Assembly: GCA_024637155.1 (NCBI GenBank)
Contig: JAGXFR010000034.1
Location: forward strand, 1 to 64,000
DNA: 64,000 nt
Origin: Burkholderiaceae bacterium
GTDB taxonomy: Bacteria > Pseudomonadota > Gammaproteobacteria > Burkholderiales > Burkholderiaceae_E
Reading direction: 5' to 3'
Shown here: positions 46,273 to 59,083 of the stretch, piece by piece
How positions within the stretch are numbered: position 1 is the stretch's first letter
Layout: each line of letters opens with the position of its first letter
Program-made: the position numbers and the translations under genes
Notes under the pieces: model-generated
The model's database searches: none
Told to the model about the DNA's origin: nothing
What the model saw: the letters and a program-made list of their open reading frames with translations, nothing else

Positions 46273-48213
46273 ATGCAGTTTCCCGAAGTTTTCGACGTCA
46301 TCGTGGTGGGCGGCGGCCACGCCGGCACTGAAGCAGCGCTCGCGGCAGCCCGCATGGGGAGCCGCACGCTGCTGCTTACCCACAGCATCGAGACGCTCGG
46401 GCAGATGTCCTGCAATCCGTCGATCGGCGGTATCGGCAAGGGGCACCTGGTCAAGGAGGTCGACGCGCTCGGCGGCGCGATGGCGCAGGCCGCCGACGAA
46501 GCCGGGATCCAGTTCCGGATCCTCAACTCGAGCAAGGGGCCGGCGGTGCGCGCCACCCGCGCGCAAGCCGACCGCGTGCTCTACCGGCAGGCGATCCGGA
46601 CCCGACTCGAGAACCAGCCCAATCTGTGGCTCTTCCAGCAGGCGGTGGACGACCTGATTCTGGAGCGTTCCGGAAATGGGGACCACGTCGCGGGCGTGCT
46701 CACGCAGATCGGATTGCGGTTTCATGCGCGCGCCGTGGTGATTACGGCGGGAACATTCCTCAACGGCAAGATTCATGTCGGGCTGGAACACTACGCCGCG
46801 GGCCGCGCGGGCGACCCGCCCGCCCTGACGCTCGCGGCCCGGTTGCGCGAACTCGGACTGGGGCAGGGCCGGCTCAAGACCGGCACGCCGCCGCGCATCG
46901 ACGGGCGCACGATCGATTTCGACGCTTGCACGATCCAGCCCGGTGACGCCGATCCGATTCCGGTATTTTCCTTCCTCGGACGTCCGGAGCAGCACCCGGC
47001 CCAGCTCCCGTGCTGGATGACGCACACGAATGCCCGCACGCACGACATCATCCGCACGGGGCTGGATCGCTCCCCACTGTACACGGGCGTGATCGGGGGG
47101 GTGGGCCCGCGCTACTGTCCGTCGATCGAGGACAAGATCCACCGCTTCGCCGGGCGTGAGTCGCACCAGATCTTCCTGGAGCCGGAAGGACTGCACACCC
47201 ACGAGTACTATCCGAACGGGATCTCGACGAGCCTGCCCTTCGATATCCAGATCGCGCTGGTGCGCACGATCCGCGGCCTGGAGAATGCGCACATCCTGCG
47301 CCCCGGCTATGCGATCGAATACGATTACTTCGACCCGCGCGGGCTGCGCTCTTCGCTCGAGACCCGCGCCATCGGCGGACTGTTCTTCGCCGGACAGATC
47401 AACGGCACGACGGGCTATGAGGAGGCGGCGGCGCAGGGGCTGCTTGCCGGACTCAACGCCGCCTTGCAGGTGCAGGGCCGCGAAGCCTGGTCGCCGCGCC
47501 GCAGCGACGGCTATCTGGGCGTGTTGGTCGACGACCTGATCACCCGCGGGGTGAGCGAGCCCTATCGGATGTTCACCAGCCGCGCCGAGTATCGACTCAG
47601 CCTGCGCGAGGACAACGCGGATCTGCGCCTGACCGAGATCGGCCGCAAGCTCGGGTGTGTCGACGACCTGCGCTGGGATGCTTTCGCGCGTAAGCGCGAT
47701 GCCGTCGACCACGAGTTGCGCCGGCTGGATGCGGTGTCGCTGAATCCGCGCGTGCTGGCCCCGGAGCACGCACTCGAGATCCTCGGACAGCCGATCGAGC
47801 GCGAGCACACGGCGGCAGAACTGCTGCGCCGACCGAACGTGCGCTACGAGGCACTGATGCGCGTCGCCGGCCCGTCGCTCGCGACGCGCGCGGACGAATT
47901 CGGGCTCGACGCGGCGGGCGTGGCCCAGGCGATCGAGCAGGTGGTGATCCAGACGCGCTACGCGGGCTACATCGCCCGCCAGCAGCAGGAGGTCGCGCGT
48001 CAGGAACTCCAGGAGGGACAGCCGATTCCGGAAGAATTCGACTACGCACAGGTCAGCGGACTGTCGCGCGAAGTCGCGCAAAAGCTGGCCCACCAGCGCC
48101 CGGAAACGATCGGGCATGCGTCGCGAATCTCGGGCGTCACGCCCGCGGCGGTGTCGCTGCTGACGGTGTTCCTGAAGAAGTGGCGCGCCACAAATAATGG
48201 GACGCAGAGATAG
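46273..48213 (+). CDS. mnmG: tRNA uridine 5-carboxymethylaminomethyl modification enzyme MnmG (GidA)
   Basis: The 646-residue FAD protein acts with MnmE at U34 of certain tRNAs. The dinucleotide-binding motif [19 protein letters not shown] (about 9-27) and family signatures [22 protein letters not shown] and [12 protein letters not shown] are present, as is the Cys-containing C-terminal helical domain. It is the full normal length (about 630). It heads the operon mnmG-rsmG-parA-parB, and its stop overlaps the next start (TAGTG). Confidence 0.98.
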   Translation: MQFPEVFDVIVVGGGHAGTEAALAAARMGSRTLLLTHSIETLGQMSCNPSIGGIGKGHLVKEVDALGGAMAQAADEAGIQFRILNSSKGPAVRATRAQADRVLYRQAIRTRLENQPNLWLFQQAVDDLILERSGNGDHVAGVLTQIGLRFHARAVVITAGTFLNGKIHVGLEHYAAGRAGDPPALTLAARLRELGLGQGRLKTGTPPRIDGRTIDFDACTIQPGDADPIPVFSFLGRPEQHPAQLPCWMTHTNARTHDIIRTGLDRSPLYTGVIGGVGPRYCPSIEDKIHRFAGRESHQIFLEPEGLHTHEYYPNGISTSLPFDIQIALVRTIRGLENAHILRPGYAIEYDYFDPRGLRSSLETRAIGGLFFAGQINGTTGYEEAAAQGLLAGLNAALQVQGREAWSPRRSDGYLGVLVDDLITRGVSEPYRMFTSRAEYRLSLREDNADLRLTEIGRKLGCVDDLRWDAFARKRDAVDHELRRLDAVSLNPRVLAPEHALEILGQPIEREHTAAELLRRPNVRYEALMRVAGPSLATRADEFGLDAAGVAQAIEQVVIQTRYAGYIARQQQEVARQELQEGQPIPEEFDYAQVSGLSREVAQKLAHQRPETIGHASRISGVTPAAVSLLTVFLKKWRATNNGTQR

Positions 48214-48224
48214 TGAGCGCTTAC
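48213..48224. repeat. palindrome GTGAGCGCTTAC at the mnmG-rsmG junction (copy 3)
   Basis: The same 12-mer as at 42504 begins exactly at the GTG start codon of rsmG and encodes its first four residues. It is embedded in AGTGAGCGCTTACT. No partner copy lies nearby, so a hairpin role like that proposed for copies 1 and 2 does not apply here. Confidence 0.6.
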
Positions 48225-49076
48225 TCCAAATTCAGCGCACGCGGTCCGGGCAAGGCCTCGGCAACACCCGCTCGGCGTGCCGCGGGCAAGCCGGGGAAGC
48301 CGGCCAAGAAGGCGCCCGGCCGCGCGGCCTCGGGCACGCGCGCGAGCGCGCTCGCCGCGGAGCTCGCCGCCGGCTGCGCGCAACTCGGTCTCGCGCTCGA
48401 TGCGACCCAGCGCGAGCAATTGCTCGCGTATCTGGATCTGCTGCACAAGTGGAATGCCGTCTACAACCTGACGGCGATCCGGACCCTGCCGCGCATGCTC
48501 GTCGAACATCTCTTCGACAGCCTCGCGGTGCTCAGGCCGCTGGCGCAGCGACTCCCGACGGCGGCATCGGGCAGCGCAGCGCCGTGCATCGTCGACGTGG
48601 GCAGCGGCGCCGGACTGCCGGGAATTCCGCTCGCGATCGCCTGGCCGCAGGCGCAGGTCCACCTCGTCGAGCCGGTCGGCAAGAAGGCGGCCTTCCTGCG
48701 CCAATGCGTGGGGGCGCTCGGGCTGGGCGGAGTTCAGGTGCATGACACACGGGTCGAGGACCTGCGGCTGCCGAGGCCGCCGGACCTGATCATCTGCCGC
48801 GCCTTCGCATCGCTTGCCGACTTCCTCGCCTCGTCGGCCCACCTCGCCGACGGGGGAACCCTGATGTGCGCGATGAAGGGCACGGCGGGCGGTGACGAGA
48901 TCGCCGCCGTTCGTGCGCCGTGGTCCACCCCCGAGGTGATCGCACTGGTCATTCCCGAACTCGATGCCGCGCGCCACCTGGTGCTGGTGCGGCATACTGC
49001 CGCCTCCAACGCGCAGCGCGACGATGACGAATCCACCGGCGCGCCTGGCGCGCCTTCTGTCCGCTACGGAGCCTGA
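48213..49076 (+). CDS. rsmG: 16S rRNA (guanine527-N7)-methyltransferase RsmG (GidB)
   Basis: The 287-residue protein has the SAM site IVDVGSGAGLPGIPLA, a KWNAVYNLTAI motif and the catalytic region RVEDL and ICRAFASL. It is longer than the usual 205-220 because of a basic Ala/Lys/Pro-rich N-terminal extension of about 45 residues and a C-terminal tail. The GTG at 48213 overlaps the mnmG stop; an internal start could give a shorter product, but the overlap favours this one. The first codons coincide with the third GTRAGCGCTTAC palindrome. Confidence 0.95.
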   Translation: MSAYSKFSARGPGKASATPARRAAGKPGKPAKKAPGRAASGTRASALAAELAAGCAQLGLALDATQREQLLAYLDLLHKWNAVYNLTAIRTLPRMLVEHLFDSLAVLRPLAQRLPTAASGSAAPCIVDVGSGAGLPGIPLAIAWPQAQVHLVEPVGKKAAFLRQCVGALGLGGVQVHDTRVEDLRLPRPPDLIICRAFASLADFLASSAHLADGGTLMCAMKGTAGGDEIAAVRAPWSTPEVIALVIPELDAARHLVLVRHTAASNAQRDDDESTGAPGAPSVRYGA

Positions 49077-49080
49077 GCGC

Positions 49081-49857
49081 ATGGCACGCAAGTTCGTGAT
49101 CGCCAACCAGAAGGGCGGGGTCGGCAAGACCACGACCACGGTCAATCTCGCAGCCGCCCTGGCGAAGCTCGGGCGCCGTGTGCTGCTCATCGACACCGAC
49201 CCGCAGGGCAATGCCACGACCGGCAGCGGCCTCGACAAGCGCGCCCTGGCGCGCTCGGTCTACCATGTGCTGATCGGGCTCTCGGACGTCGCGGAGACGA
49301 CCCAGGAGTCCCCCACGGGCGGCTATGCCGTGCTGCCGTCGAACCGGGACCTCGCCGGCGCGGAAGTGGAACTGGTCGACTTCGACGAACGCGAGAATCG
49401 CCTCAAGGACGCACTCGCGGCCGTCGATGGCGAGTACGACTACATGCTGATCGACTGCCCGCCGTCGCTCTCGATGCTCACCCTGAACGGCCTGTGCGCC
49501 GCGCACGGCGTGATCATCCCGATGCAGTGCGAGTACTACGCGCTCGAGGGACTCTCGGACCTGGTCAACACCATCCGCAAGGTCCACGGAAACTTCAACC
49601 CGGGGCTCGAAATTTCCGGTCTGCTGCGCGTGATGTTCGACCCGCGCGTGACGCTCTCGCAGCAGGTCTCCGCGCAACTTGCCGAGCACTTTGGCCCGAA
49701 GGTGTTCAACACGATTATTCCGCGCAACGTCCGCCTCGCGGAGGCGCCGAGTTACGGCAAGGCGGGCGTTGTCTTCGACCCGTCGTCCAAGGGCGCGCGG
49801 GCCTATCTCGAGTTCGGCGCAGAACTCATCGAAAGAATGGAAAAGGGGCCGCTATGA
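49081..49857 (+). CDS. parA: chromosome partitioning ATPase ParA (Soj)
   Basis: The 258-residue protein starts MARKFVIANQ, directly followed by KGGVGKTTT, the deviant Walker A (K11, K16) of ParA ATPases. Walker B DYMLIDCPPS and the DNA-binding Arg/Lys surface region of chromosomal ParAs follow. It has no N-terminal helix-turn-helix, which distinguishes it from plasmid type Ia ParA. Its stop overlaps the parB start (ATGA). It forms the ATP-dependent gradient that moves ParB-parS complexes. An upstream in-frame ATG at 49024 lies inside rsmG and is not favoured. Confidence 0.97.
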   Translation: MARKFVIANQKGGVGKTTTTVNLAAALAKLGRRVLLIDTDPQGNATTGSGLDKRALARSVYHVLIGLSDVAETTQESPTGGYAVLPSNRDLAGAEVELVDFDERENRLKDALAAVDGEYDYMLIDCPPSLSMLTLNGLCAAHGVIIPMQCEYYALEGLSDLVNTIRKVHGNFNPGLEISGLLRVMFDPRVTLSQQVSAQLAEHFGPKVFNTIIPRNVRLAEAPSYGKAGVVFDPSSKGARAYLEFGAELIERMEKGPL

Positions 49858-50726
49858 ACAGGCAGAAAGGACTTGGACGCGGGCTCGAGGCGCTGCTGGG
49901 CGTGGACCGTGAGGCCGTGGCGACGCCTGAATCGGCGCAGCCCGTTCTCGCCGTCTCGCGGCTGAATCCGGGGCGCTACCAGCCGCGCACGCGCATGGAC
50001 GAAGGCGCGATGCAGGAACTCGCCGACTCGATTCGGGCGCATGGCCTGATCCAGCCGATCGCGGTGCGGCCGGTGGGGCCGCCCGAGGAAGGGCGCTACG
50101 AGATTCTTGCCGGGGAGCGGCGCTATCGCGCCGCGAAACTTGCCGGCATCACCGAGGTGCCGGTGATCGTGCGTCACGTCTCCGACCAGGAAGCCGCGGC
50201 GATCGCACTGGTCGAGAATATTCAGCGCGAGAATCTGAATCCGATCGAGGAGGCGCAGGGCATCAAGCGGCTGCTCGACGAGTTCCGCTATTCGCACGAG
50301 CAGGCCGCGGAGGCAATCGGCCGCTCCCGCAGCGCCACCACGAACCTGCTGCGCCTGCTCAATCTTGCGGAACCGGTGCAGACCATGTTGCTGGCGGGCG
50401 ATCTGGACATGGGCCACGCGCGGGCCCTGCTCGCGCTCGAGCGCGCCGCCCAGATCATGCTGGGCAGCCAGATCGTCGAGAAGCGGCTGTCGGTGCGCGA
50501 AGCCGAGCGGTTGGTGGCGGCCGCGCTGCGGCCGGCCGGCGCGGGTGCCGGCAAGCGCGGACCCGCCGCCAAGTCGCGCGACGTGGTTCGCCTGGAAGAG
50601 GAATTGTCCGACGCGCTGGGGACGGAAGTGTCGATCACCCCGCGCGCCCGCAAGGGCGGCAGCCTGACGATCCGCTTTCACGGTCACGAGCAGTTCGAAG
50701 CGCTCGTCGCGAAATTGCGCTCCTGA
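49854..50726 (+). CDS. parB: chromosome partitioning protein ParB (Spo0J)
   Basis: The 290-residue protein has a ParA-interacting N-terminus (RQKGLGRGLEALLG), the CTP-binding/arginine motif GERRYRA (87-93), ENIQREN (121-127), a helix-turn-helix (YSHEQAAEAIGRSRSATTNL) and a C-terminal dimerisation domain. It binds the parS palindromes at 45333-46169 and loads as a sliding clamp. GAAAAGGGG upstream of the ATG is a good ribosome site, and the start overlaps the parA stop. Confidence 0.97.
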   Translation: MNRQKGLGRGLEALLGVDREAVATPESAQPVLAVSRLNPGRYQPRTRMDEGAMQELADSIRAHGLIQPIAVRPVGPPEEGRYEILAGERRYRAAKLAGITEVPVIVRHVSDQEAAAIALVENIQRENLNPIEEAQGIKRLLDEFRYSHEQAAEAIGRSRSATTNLLRLLNLAEPVQTMLLAGDLDMGHARALLALERAAQIMLGSQIVEKRLSVREAERLVAAALRPAGAGAGKRGPAAKSRDVVRLEEELSDALGTEVSITPRARKGGSLTIRFHGHEQFEALVAKLRS

Positions 50727-50738
50727 GCCGCGCGACCC

Positions 50739-51761
50739 CTATACGCCGACGGGGCGCTTGAGGAAGTCCATCCGGTCGATCGACGGAACGGGCACGTCGC
50801 GGACCTCGCCGCCGCGCAGCAGCCGCAGCGGGACGACCGTGCCCGCCGGCCCGCGCTTCCAGATCCGGCGGTAGAGATCGGCCTGTCCGGAAATGGTCTC
50901 GTCACCGACGCCGATGATGATGTCCCCGGGGGAGATCCCGGCACCATCGGCAGGACCGTCGCGCGACACGCGGATGACGACCACGTGGCCGCGGAACACC
51001 TCGGTCGTCACGCCGAGCCAGGGCTGTGCCGCGCTCTTGCTGCGGCCGTGGGCCCGCAGGTCGGCGATGATCGGCTTCAGGAGGTTGATCGGCACGAACA
51101 GGTTGCCGGGAACCCGCCCTGCGCCGGGCAAGGCGTCCGCCATGATCAGCGAACCCACGCCCACCAGCTTCCCGTCGGGAGTGAACAGCGCCGACCCGCT
51201 CCAGTTGTTGACCGGGGGAATGGTGAGGATCGGGCGCTCGAGCAGGTATTCCCAGCCGCCGGCGAAAGGCTGGCGCGAGAGCACGCGCAACTCGGTCGCC
51301 TCGTCCTCGCCGTGCCCCAGCGTGAACACGGGCTGGCTTTCGCCGACGAGATCGGAATCGCCGATTTCCACCGCCTTGCCGATCATCGGCAGCGCCGTGC
51401 GGATCAGGCCGAAGCCGGAAGCGTGGTCGTAGCCGGCGACCGCGCCCGGCACGGTCACGCCGGCCGCGGTCGTGACGTCGACCTCGTCGGCTTCGAGAAC
51501 CAGGTAACCGATGGTCAGCACCGTGCGCGCGTCGAGGATCACGCCCGAGCCGCTGCGCCGCGCCCCGAGCGTGGTGGATGTTGCGGCGCCGGGAACGATC
51601 TTCGCGTCCACACGCACGACCGTGCCGCTCACGGCTTCGCCCGCGATTGCGCGCGTGTCGGTCGCGCCGGAGCTTGCCGGGGCGACGTGCGTGGCGCCGG
51701 CGAAACCGGGCGCCGCGAGGAGCGCGCTCAGCAGCGCGCAGGTCAGGATCGGGTGACGCAT
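50739..51761 (-). CDS. HtrA/DegP-like protein with PDZ domain, probably inactive as a protease
   Basis: The 340-residue protein has a signal peptide (1-22), a trypsin-like domain (about 45-245) and a C-terminal PDZ domain (about 250-330, with PADGAGISPGDIIIGVGDE). Aligned by eye to DegP, the catalytic His position in VLTIGYLV is Tyr (Y86), and the Asp position in the loop DHASGFGLI is Gly (about G116). The nucleophile loop reads NNWSGSALF with a Ser (S188) where GNSGG is expected. It may be a periplasmic scaffold or sensor. The ATG at 51761 has GGAGG upstream. It is convergent with parB. Confidence 0.85.
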   Translation of the reverse strand: MRHPILTCALLSALLAAPGFAGATHVAPASSGATDTRAIAGEAVSGTVVRVDAKIVPGAATSTTLGARRSGSGVILDARTVLTIGYLVLEADEVDVTTAAGVTVPGAVAGYDHASGFGLIRTALPMIGKAVEIGDSDLVGESQPVFTLGHGEDEATELRVLSRQPFAGGWEYLLERPILTIPPVNNWSGSALFTPDGKLVGVGSLIMADALPGAGRVPGNLFVPINLLKPIIADLRAHGRSKSAAQPWLGVTTEVFRGHVVVIRVSRDGPADGAGISPGDIIIGVGDETISGQADLYRRIWKRGPAGTVVPLRLLRGGEVRDVPVPSIDRMDFLKRPVGV

Positions 51762-51904
51762 GGCAGTCCTCCTGTCCCGTAGTCGCATCGTCGTTCCCAT
51801 TCTTTCACCACGGTGCGGCGAGGACAAGCGCCGCACGACGAAGCCCCGCGCGAGCGCCGCCACCGACTCGCCGCCGCTCTGGCGCTTGTACGAATCGTTC
51901 CGGT

Positions 51905-51934
51905 TTGACCATATCGCCGGTGGGACATTAAAAT
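51905..51934 (+). promoter_or_regulatory. promoter of the ATP synthase operon
   Basis: TTGACC (51905-51910) and TAAAAT (51929-51934) are separated by 18 bp; each matches consensus at five of six positions. Transcription would start near 51941, about 73 bases before atpI. Confidence 0.75.
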
Positions 51935-52013
51935 CCCGAGGCTTTGTTGGTGATTGTCGGCTTCGGCGTGCTTGCGCTTCGGAAGCACCGCCTCACTGTG
52001 GTGCCCCTGGACG

Positions 52014-52445
52014 ATGTTCGTCGCCGTTGGTTTGCAGATTGCAGCGATCCTGCTGCTGGCCCCGATCGCGGGGTTTTGGTTTGGCCTGGAGAGCGCGACG
52101 TCGCTTCTGCTGGGTGGGGTGGCCGCGATTCTCCCCAACGCTTTGTTCGCGCTGCGGCTGTGGTTGCACAAGGGGCGTTCCCCGGAGTCGTATCCGGTGG
52201 TGTTCCTGTTGGGCGAGTTCGTCAAGATCGGTTTGACGCTCGGGTTGTTGGCGGCGGTGATCAGGTGGGTGGAGCCGATCCGGTGGATCGCACTGCTCAC
52301 CGGGCTGATCGTCGCGCTGAAGATGCCGTTGTTTGCGCTCCTGGTGGCGCGCGACGCGGACGCCGGGACGGCGGCGGGCGATGGCCCGGCGGCGGCACCG
52401 GCGGGGAAGGACGAGGGCTCCGGCGGCAGTGCCGGCGGGGCATGA
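52014..52445 (+). CDS. atpI: ATP synthase subunit I
   Basis: The product of about 143 residues has four hydrophobic helices (MFVAVGLQIAAILLLAPIAG, LLLGGVAAILPNALFALRLW and two more from about 65 to 110). The LLGGxxxxLPN motif is typical of AtpI. It is thought to assist c-ring assembly. The ATG at 52014 matches the usual start; an open frame continues 20 codons upstream to a TTG but with non-coding-like composition. A Gly/Ala-rich tail (115-143) is unusual. Confidence 0.88.
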   Translation: MFVAVGLQIAAILLLAPIAGFWFGLESATSLLLGGVAAILPNALFALRLWLHKGRSPESYPVVFLLGEFVKIGLTLGLLAAVIRWVEPIRWIALLTGLIVALKMPLFALLVARDADAGTAAGDGPAAAPAGKDEGSGGSAGGA

Positions 52446-52476
52446 GAACAACGCAGGACCGAACGACCAGGAAAAC

Positions 52477-53584
<1,108 letters not shown>

Positions 53585-53628
53585 TTCAGGCGAGCCTGGC
53601 TCGCAGCACCAAGTAGAGGAAGCCTGTC

Positions 53629-54102
53629 GTGAATATCAATGCGACTCTAATCGCCCAGATGGTCGTCTTTGCGGCGCTCTGGTGGTTTACGGCCCGATTC
53701 ATCTGGCCCCCGATCACCCAGGCGCTCGACGAGCGAGCCCAGCGGATTTCCGACGGGCTCGCCGCTGCCGACAAGTCGAAGCTGGAACTCGCTGCGACCG
53801 AGCGACGCGTCCAGGAAGAGCTCAAGCAGGCCCGGGCCGGCGCGGCGGAAGTGCGCTCCGGAGCGGAGCGCCAGGCCGCGCAGCTGCTCGACGAAGCGCG
53901 TGCGGAAGCTTCGCGCCTCGTGGCCGCGGCGAAGAAGGCGGCCGAGGAAGAGGCCGAACTCGCCGCGCAGCGGGCGCGCGGGCATCTGCGCGAGCAGGTG
54001 GCGACCTTGGCGGTGGCCGGTGCGAGTCGCATCCTGCGCCGGGAGATCGATGCCACCCGTCATGCCGAGCTGCTGGGCAACCTGCAGAAAGAGCTCCGGT
54101 AA
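53629..54102 (+). CDS. atpF: F0F1 ATP synthase subunit b
   Basis: The 157-residue protein has one N-terminal membrane helix (LIAQMVVFAALWWFTARFIW) followed by a long Ala/Glu/Arg-rich coiled-coil stalk. It starts at GTG with AGAGGA upstream. It forms the peripheral stalk as a dimer. Length is the standard for betaproteobacteria. Confidence 0.97.
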   Translation: MNINATLIAQMVVFAALWWFTARFIWPPITQALDERAQRISDGLAAADKSKLELAATERRVQEELKQARAGAAEVRSGAERQAAQLLDEARAEASRLVAAAKKAAEEEAELAAQRARGHLREQVATLAVAGASRILRREIDATRHAELLGNLQKELR

Positions 54103-54108
54103 GCTGCC

Positions 54109-54642
54109 ATGGCCGAATCGCTCACGATTGCGCGACCCTACGCCGAGGCGGCGTTTCAGATCGCCCGCGACACGCAGGCGCTGCCCTCGTGGTCCGACGC
54201 GCTTGCGCGGCTGGCCGTGGTGGCCGGCACCGACGCGGCGCGCGAGCTGATCGGCAATCCGCGCCTCACTGTCGAACAGGTGGCCACGTTGTGCGCCGAC
54301 GCGGCGGGTGCGATCTCCGACCAGCAGAAGAATTTCGTACGGGTGCTCGCCGACAACGATCGCATCGCGGTGCTGCCCGACGTGGCGAAGCTCTTCGAGG
54401 CGCTGCGCAACGAGTTCGAAGGCGTGCTGGAAGCCCACGTGTCCAGCGCCTATCCGCTCAACGACGCGCAGGTGGCCGACATCGTGAAGACCCTCGAGAA
54501 GAAATACGGGCGCAGCGTCAAGGTCAATGTGACCGTCGATGCGGACCTGATTGGCGGTGTTTCGATCCGCATTGGCGACGAAGTGATGGACGCGTCGGTG
54601 CGCGGCAAGCTCGCGCAACTCGCGGACGCGCTCAGGAAGTGA
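54109..54642 (+). CDS. atpH: F0F1 ATP synthase subunit delta
   Basis: The 177-residue protein begins [17 protein letters not shown], the typical delta N-terminus, and ends with the conserved [26 protein letters not shown] (C-terminal domain). It connects the b-stalk to the alpha subunits. Only six bases separate it from atpF. Confidence 0.97.
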   Translation: MAESLTIARPYAEAAFQIARDTQALPSWSDALARLAVVAGTDAARELIGNPRLTVEQVATLCADAAGAISDQQKNFVRVLADNDRIAVLPDVAKLFEALRNEFEGVLEAHVSSAYPLNDAQVADIVKTLEKKYGRSVKVNVTVDADLIGGVSIRIGDEVMDASVRGKLAQLADALRK

Positions 54643-54685
54643 TCAAGGAAACGTCCACGCCCCGCACGGGGCAGGAGAAGACCTC

Positions 54686-56227
54686 ATGCAATTGAATCCG
54701 GCAGAGATCAGTGAACTGCTGAAGAGCAAGATCGAGAACCTGCAGGTATCGGCCGATACCCGCAACCAGGGGACGGTCGTCTCCGTGACCGACGGCATCT
54801 GCCGGCTGCACGGATTGTCCGAGGTGATGCAGGGCGAGATGATCGAATTCCCCGGCGACACCTTCGGGCTGGCGCTGAACCTCGAGCGCGACTCGGTCGG
54901 CTCGGTGGTGCTGGGACCCTACGAGCACATCAGCGAGGGCGATACCGTCAAGGCCACCGGACGCATCCTGGAAGTGCCGGTCGGGCCGGAGCTGATCGGG
55001 CGGGTGGTGAACTCGCTGGGCCAGCCGATCGACGGCAAGGGGCCGATCAACGCGAAGATGACCGACGTCATCGAGAAGGTCGCCCCGGGCGTGATCGCCC
55101 GCAAGTCGGTGTCGCAACCGGTGCAGACCGGGCTGAAGTCGATCGACGCGATGGTGCCCATCGGGCGCGGCCAGCGCGAGCTGATCATCGGCGATCGGCA
55201 GACCGGCAAGACGGCGGTGGCGATCGACACGATCATCAACCAGAAGGGCAAGGACCTGATCTGCGTCTACGTCGCGATCGGCCAGAAGGCCTCAACGGTC
55301 GTGAACGTGGTGCGCAAGCTCGAGGAATTCGGTGCGATGGAGTTCACCATCGTGGTGGCCGCCACGGCCGCCGAATCGGCCGCGATGCAGTACATCGCAC
55401 CCTACTCGGGTTGCACGATGGGCGAGTACTTCCGCGACCGCGGGCAGGACGCGCTGATCATCTATGACGATCTGACCAAGCAGGCCTGGGCCTACCGGCA
55501 GGTGTCGCTTCTGCTGCGCCGCCCGCCGGGCCGCGAAGCCTATCCGGGCGACGTCTTCTACCTGCACTCGCGGCTGCTCGAGCGCGCCGCGCGCGTCAAC
55601 GAGGCCTATGTCGAGAAGTTCACCAATGGTGAAGTGAAGGGCAAGACCGGCTCGCTGACCGCGTTGCCGATCATCGAGACGCAGGCGGGCGACGTGTCCG
55701 CTTTCGTGCCGACCAACGTGATCTCGATCACCGACGGGCAGATCTTCCTGGAGACCGACCTCTTCAACGCCGGGGTGCGGCCCGCGATCAACGCGGGGAT
55801 TTCGGTGTCGCGCGTGGGCGGTTCGGCGCAGACCGACATCATCAAGAAGCTCGGCGGCGGCGTGCGCCTCGCGCTCGCGCAGTTTCGCGAGCTGGCGGCC
55901 TTCGCGCAGTTCGCTTCCGACCTCGACGACGCGACGCGCAAGCAGCTCGAGCGCGGGCGCCTCGTGACCGAACTGATGAAGCAGTCGCAGTACCAGCCGA
56001 TGCAGGTCTGGGAAATGGCGCTGACGCTCTTTGCGGTGAACAACGGCTACTTCGACGACATCGACGTCGCCAAGGCGCTCGACGCCGAGCGGGCGCTGCA
56101 GGAATTCGCCCGCACCAGCCACGCCGAGTTCGTCGAGGAGATCCAGCGCGACAAGAAGTTCAGCAAGGAAGTCGAAGCGCGGCTGCACGAGCTCGTCAAG
56201 GCCTTCAAGAAGACCGGCGCGTACTGA
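54686..56227 (+). CDS. atpA: F0F1 ATP synthase subunit alpha
   Basis: The 513-residue protein has P-loop [13 protein letters not shown] (about 169-181), the [20 protein letters not shown]-type core (here starting SLTALP), [20 protein letters not shown] and the catalytic Arg in [11 protein letters not shown]. The length is identical to the E. coli subunit. It forms the non-catalytic hexamer sites with beta. Confidence 0.99.
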   Translation: MQLNPAEISELLKSKIENLQVSADTRNQGTVVSVTDGICRLHGLSEVMQGEMIEFPGDTFGLALNLERDSVGSVVLGPYEHISEGDTVKATGRILEVPVGPELIGRVVNSLGQPIDGKGPINAKMTDVIEKVAPGVIARKSVSQPVQTGLKSIDAMVPIGRGQRELIIGDRQTGKTAVAIDTIINQKGKDLICVYVAIGQKASTVVNVVRKLEEFGAMEFTIVVAATAAESAAMQYIAPYSGCTMGEYFRDRGQDALIIYDDLTKQAWAYRQVSLLLRRPPGREAYPGDVFYLHSRLLERAARVNEAYVEKFTNGEVKGKTGSLTALPIIETQAGDVSAFVPTNVISITDGQIFLETDLFNAGVRPAINAGISVSRVGGSAQTDIIKKLGGGVRLALAQFRELAAFAQFASDLDDATRKQLERGRLVTELMKQSQYQPMQVWEMALTLFAVNNGYFDDIDVAKALDAERALQEFARTSHAEFVEEIQRDKKFSKEVEARLHELVKAFKKTGAY

Positions 56228-56266
56228 AGCCCGTCTGCCTGAAGCGAACCACGACAAGGATTCGAG

Positions 56267-58572
<2,306 letters not shown>

Positions 58573-58594
58573 GCGCCAACTAACGGGGAATCGC

Positions 58595-59011
58595 ATGTCC
58601 AGCATTCACGTCGACGTCGTCAGCGCGGAAGAATCGATCTTCGAGGGAGAGGCCGAGTTCGTCGTGCTTCCGGGCGAGGTCGGCGAGCTGGGGATCTTTC
58701 CGCAGCACACGCCGCTGATCACGCGGATCAAGCCCGGGGCGGTGCGCATCAAGGTCGTCGGCCAGGCCGAGGAAGAAATCGTGTTCGTCGAAGGGGGCAT
58801 CCTCGAGGTGCAGCCGCATCGGGTCACGGTGCTCGCCGACACGGCGATCCGGGCGCACGACCTGGACGAAGCCAAGGCCGAGGAAGCCAAGCGCGCGGCC
58901 GAAGACGCACTGGCCAACCGCGCTTCGACGATCGACTACGCGAAGGCGCAGGCCGAGCTCGCCGCGGCCATGGCGCAGATCGCCGCGATTCGCAAGTTGC
59001 GCGGCAAGTAG
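58595..59011 (+). CDS. atpC: F0F1 ATP synthase subunit epsilon
   Basis: The 138-residue protein has the N-terminal beta-sandwich ([32 protein letters not shown]) and the C-terminal two-helix inhibitory domain rich in Ala/Glu. It is the last gene of the operon, followed 24 bases later by a strong terminator. Confidence 0.98.
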   Translation: MSSIHVDVVSAEESIFEGEAEFVVLPGEVGELGIFPQHTPLITRIKPGAVRIKVVGQAEEEIVFVEGGILEVQPHRVTVLADTAIRAHDLDEAKAEEAKRAAEDALANRASTIDYAKAQAELAAAMAQIAAIRKLRGK

Positions 59012-59034
59012 GCGTCCGGTGCACGGTTGGACCC

Positions 59035-59062
59035 GGGGCAGCTGCGGCTGCCCCTTTGTTTT
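59035..59062 (+). terminator. rho-independent terminator of the atp operon
   Basis: GGGGCAGC (59035-59042), a four-base loop, GCTGCCCC (59047-59054), then TTTGTTTT. The eight-bp GC stem and T run form a classic terminator 24 bases after the atpC stop codon. Confidence 0.9.
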
Positions 59063-59083
59063 GCGGGCCGGGCGCGCGCGCCG

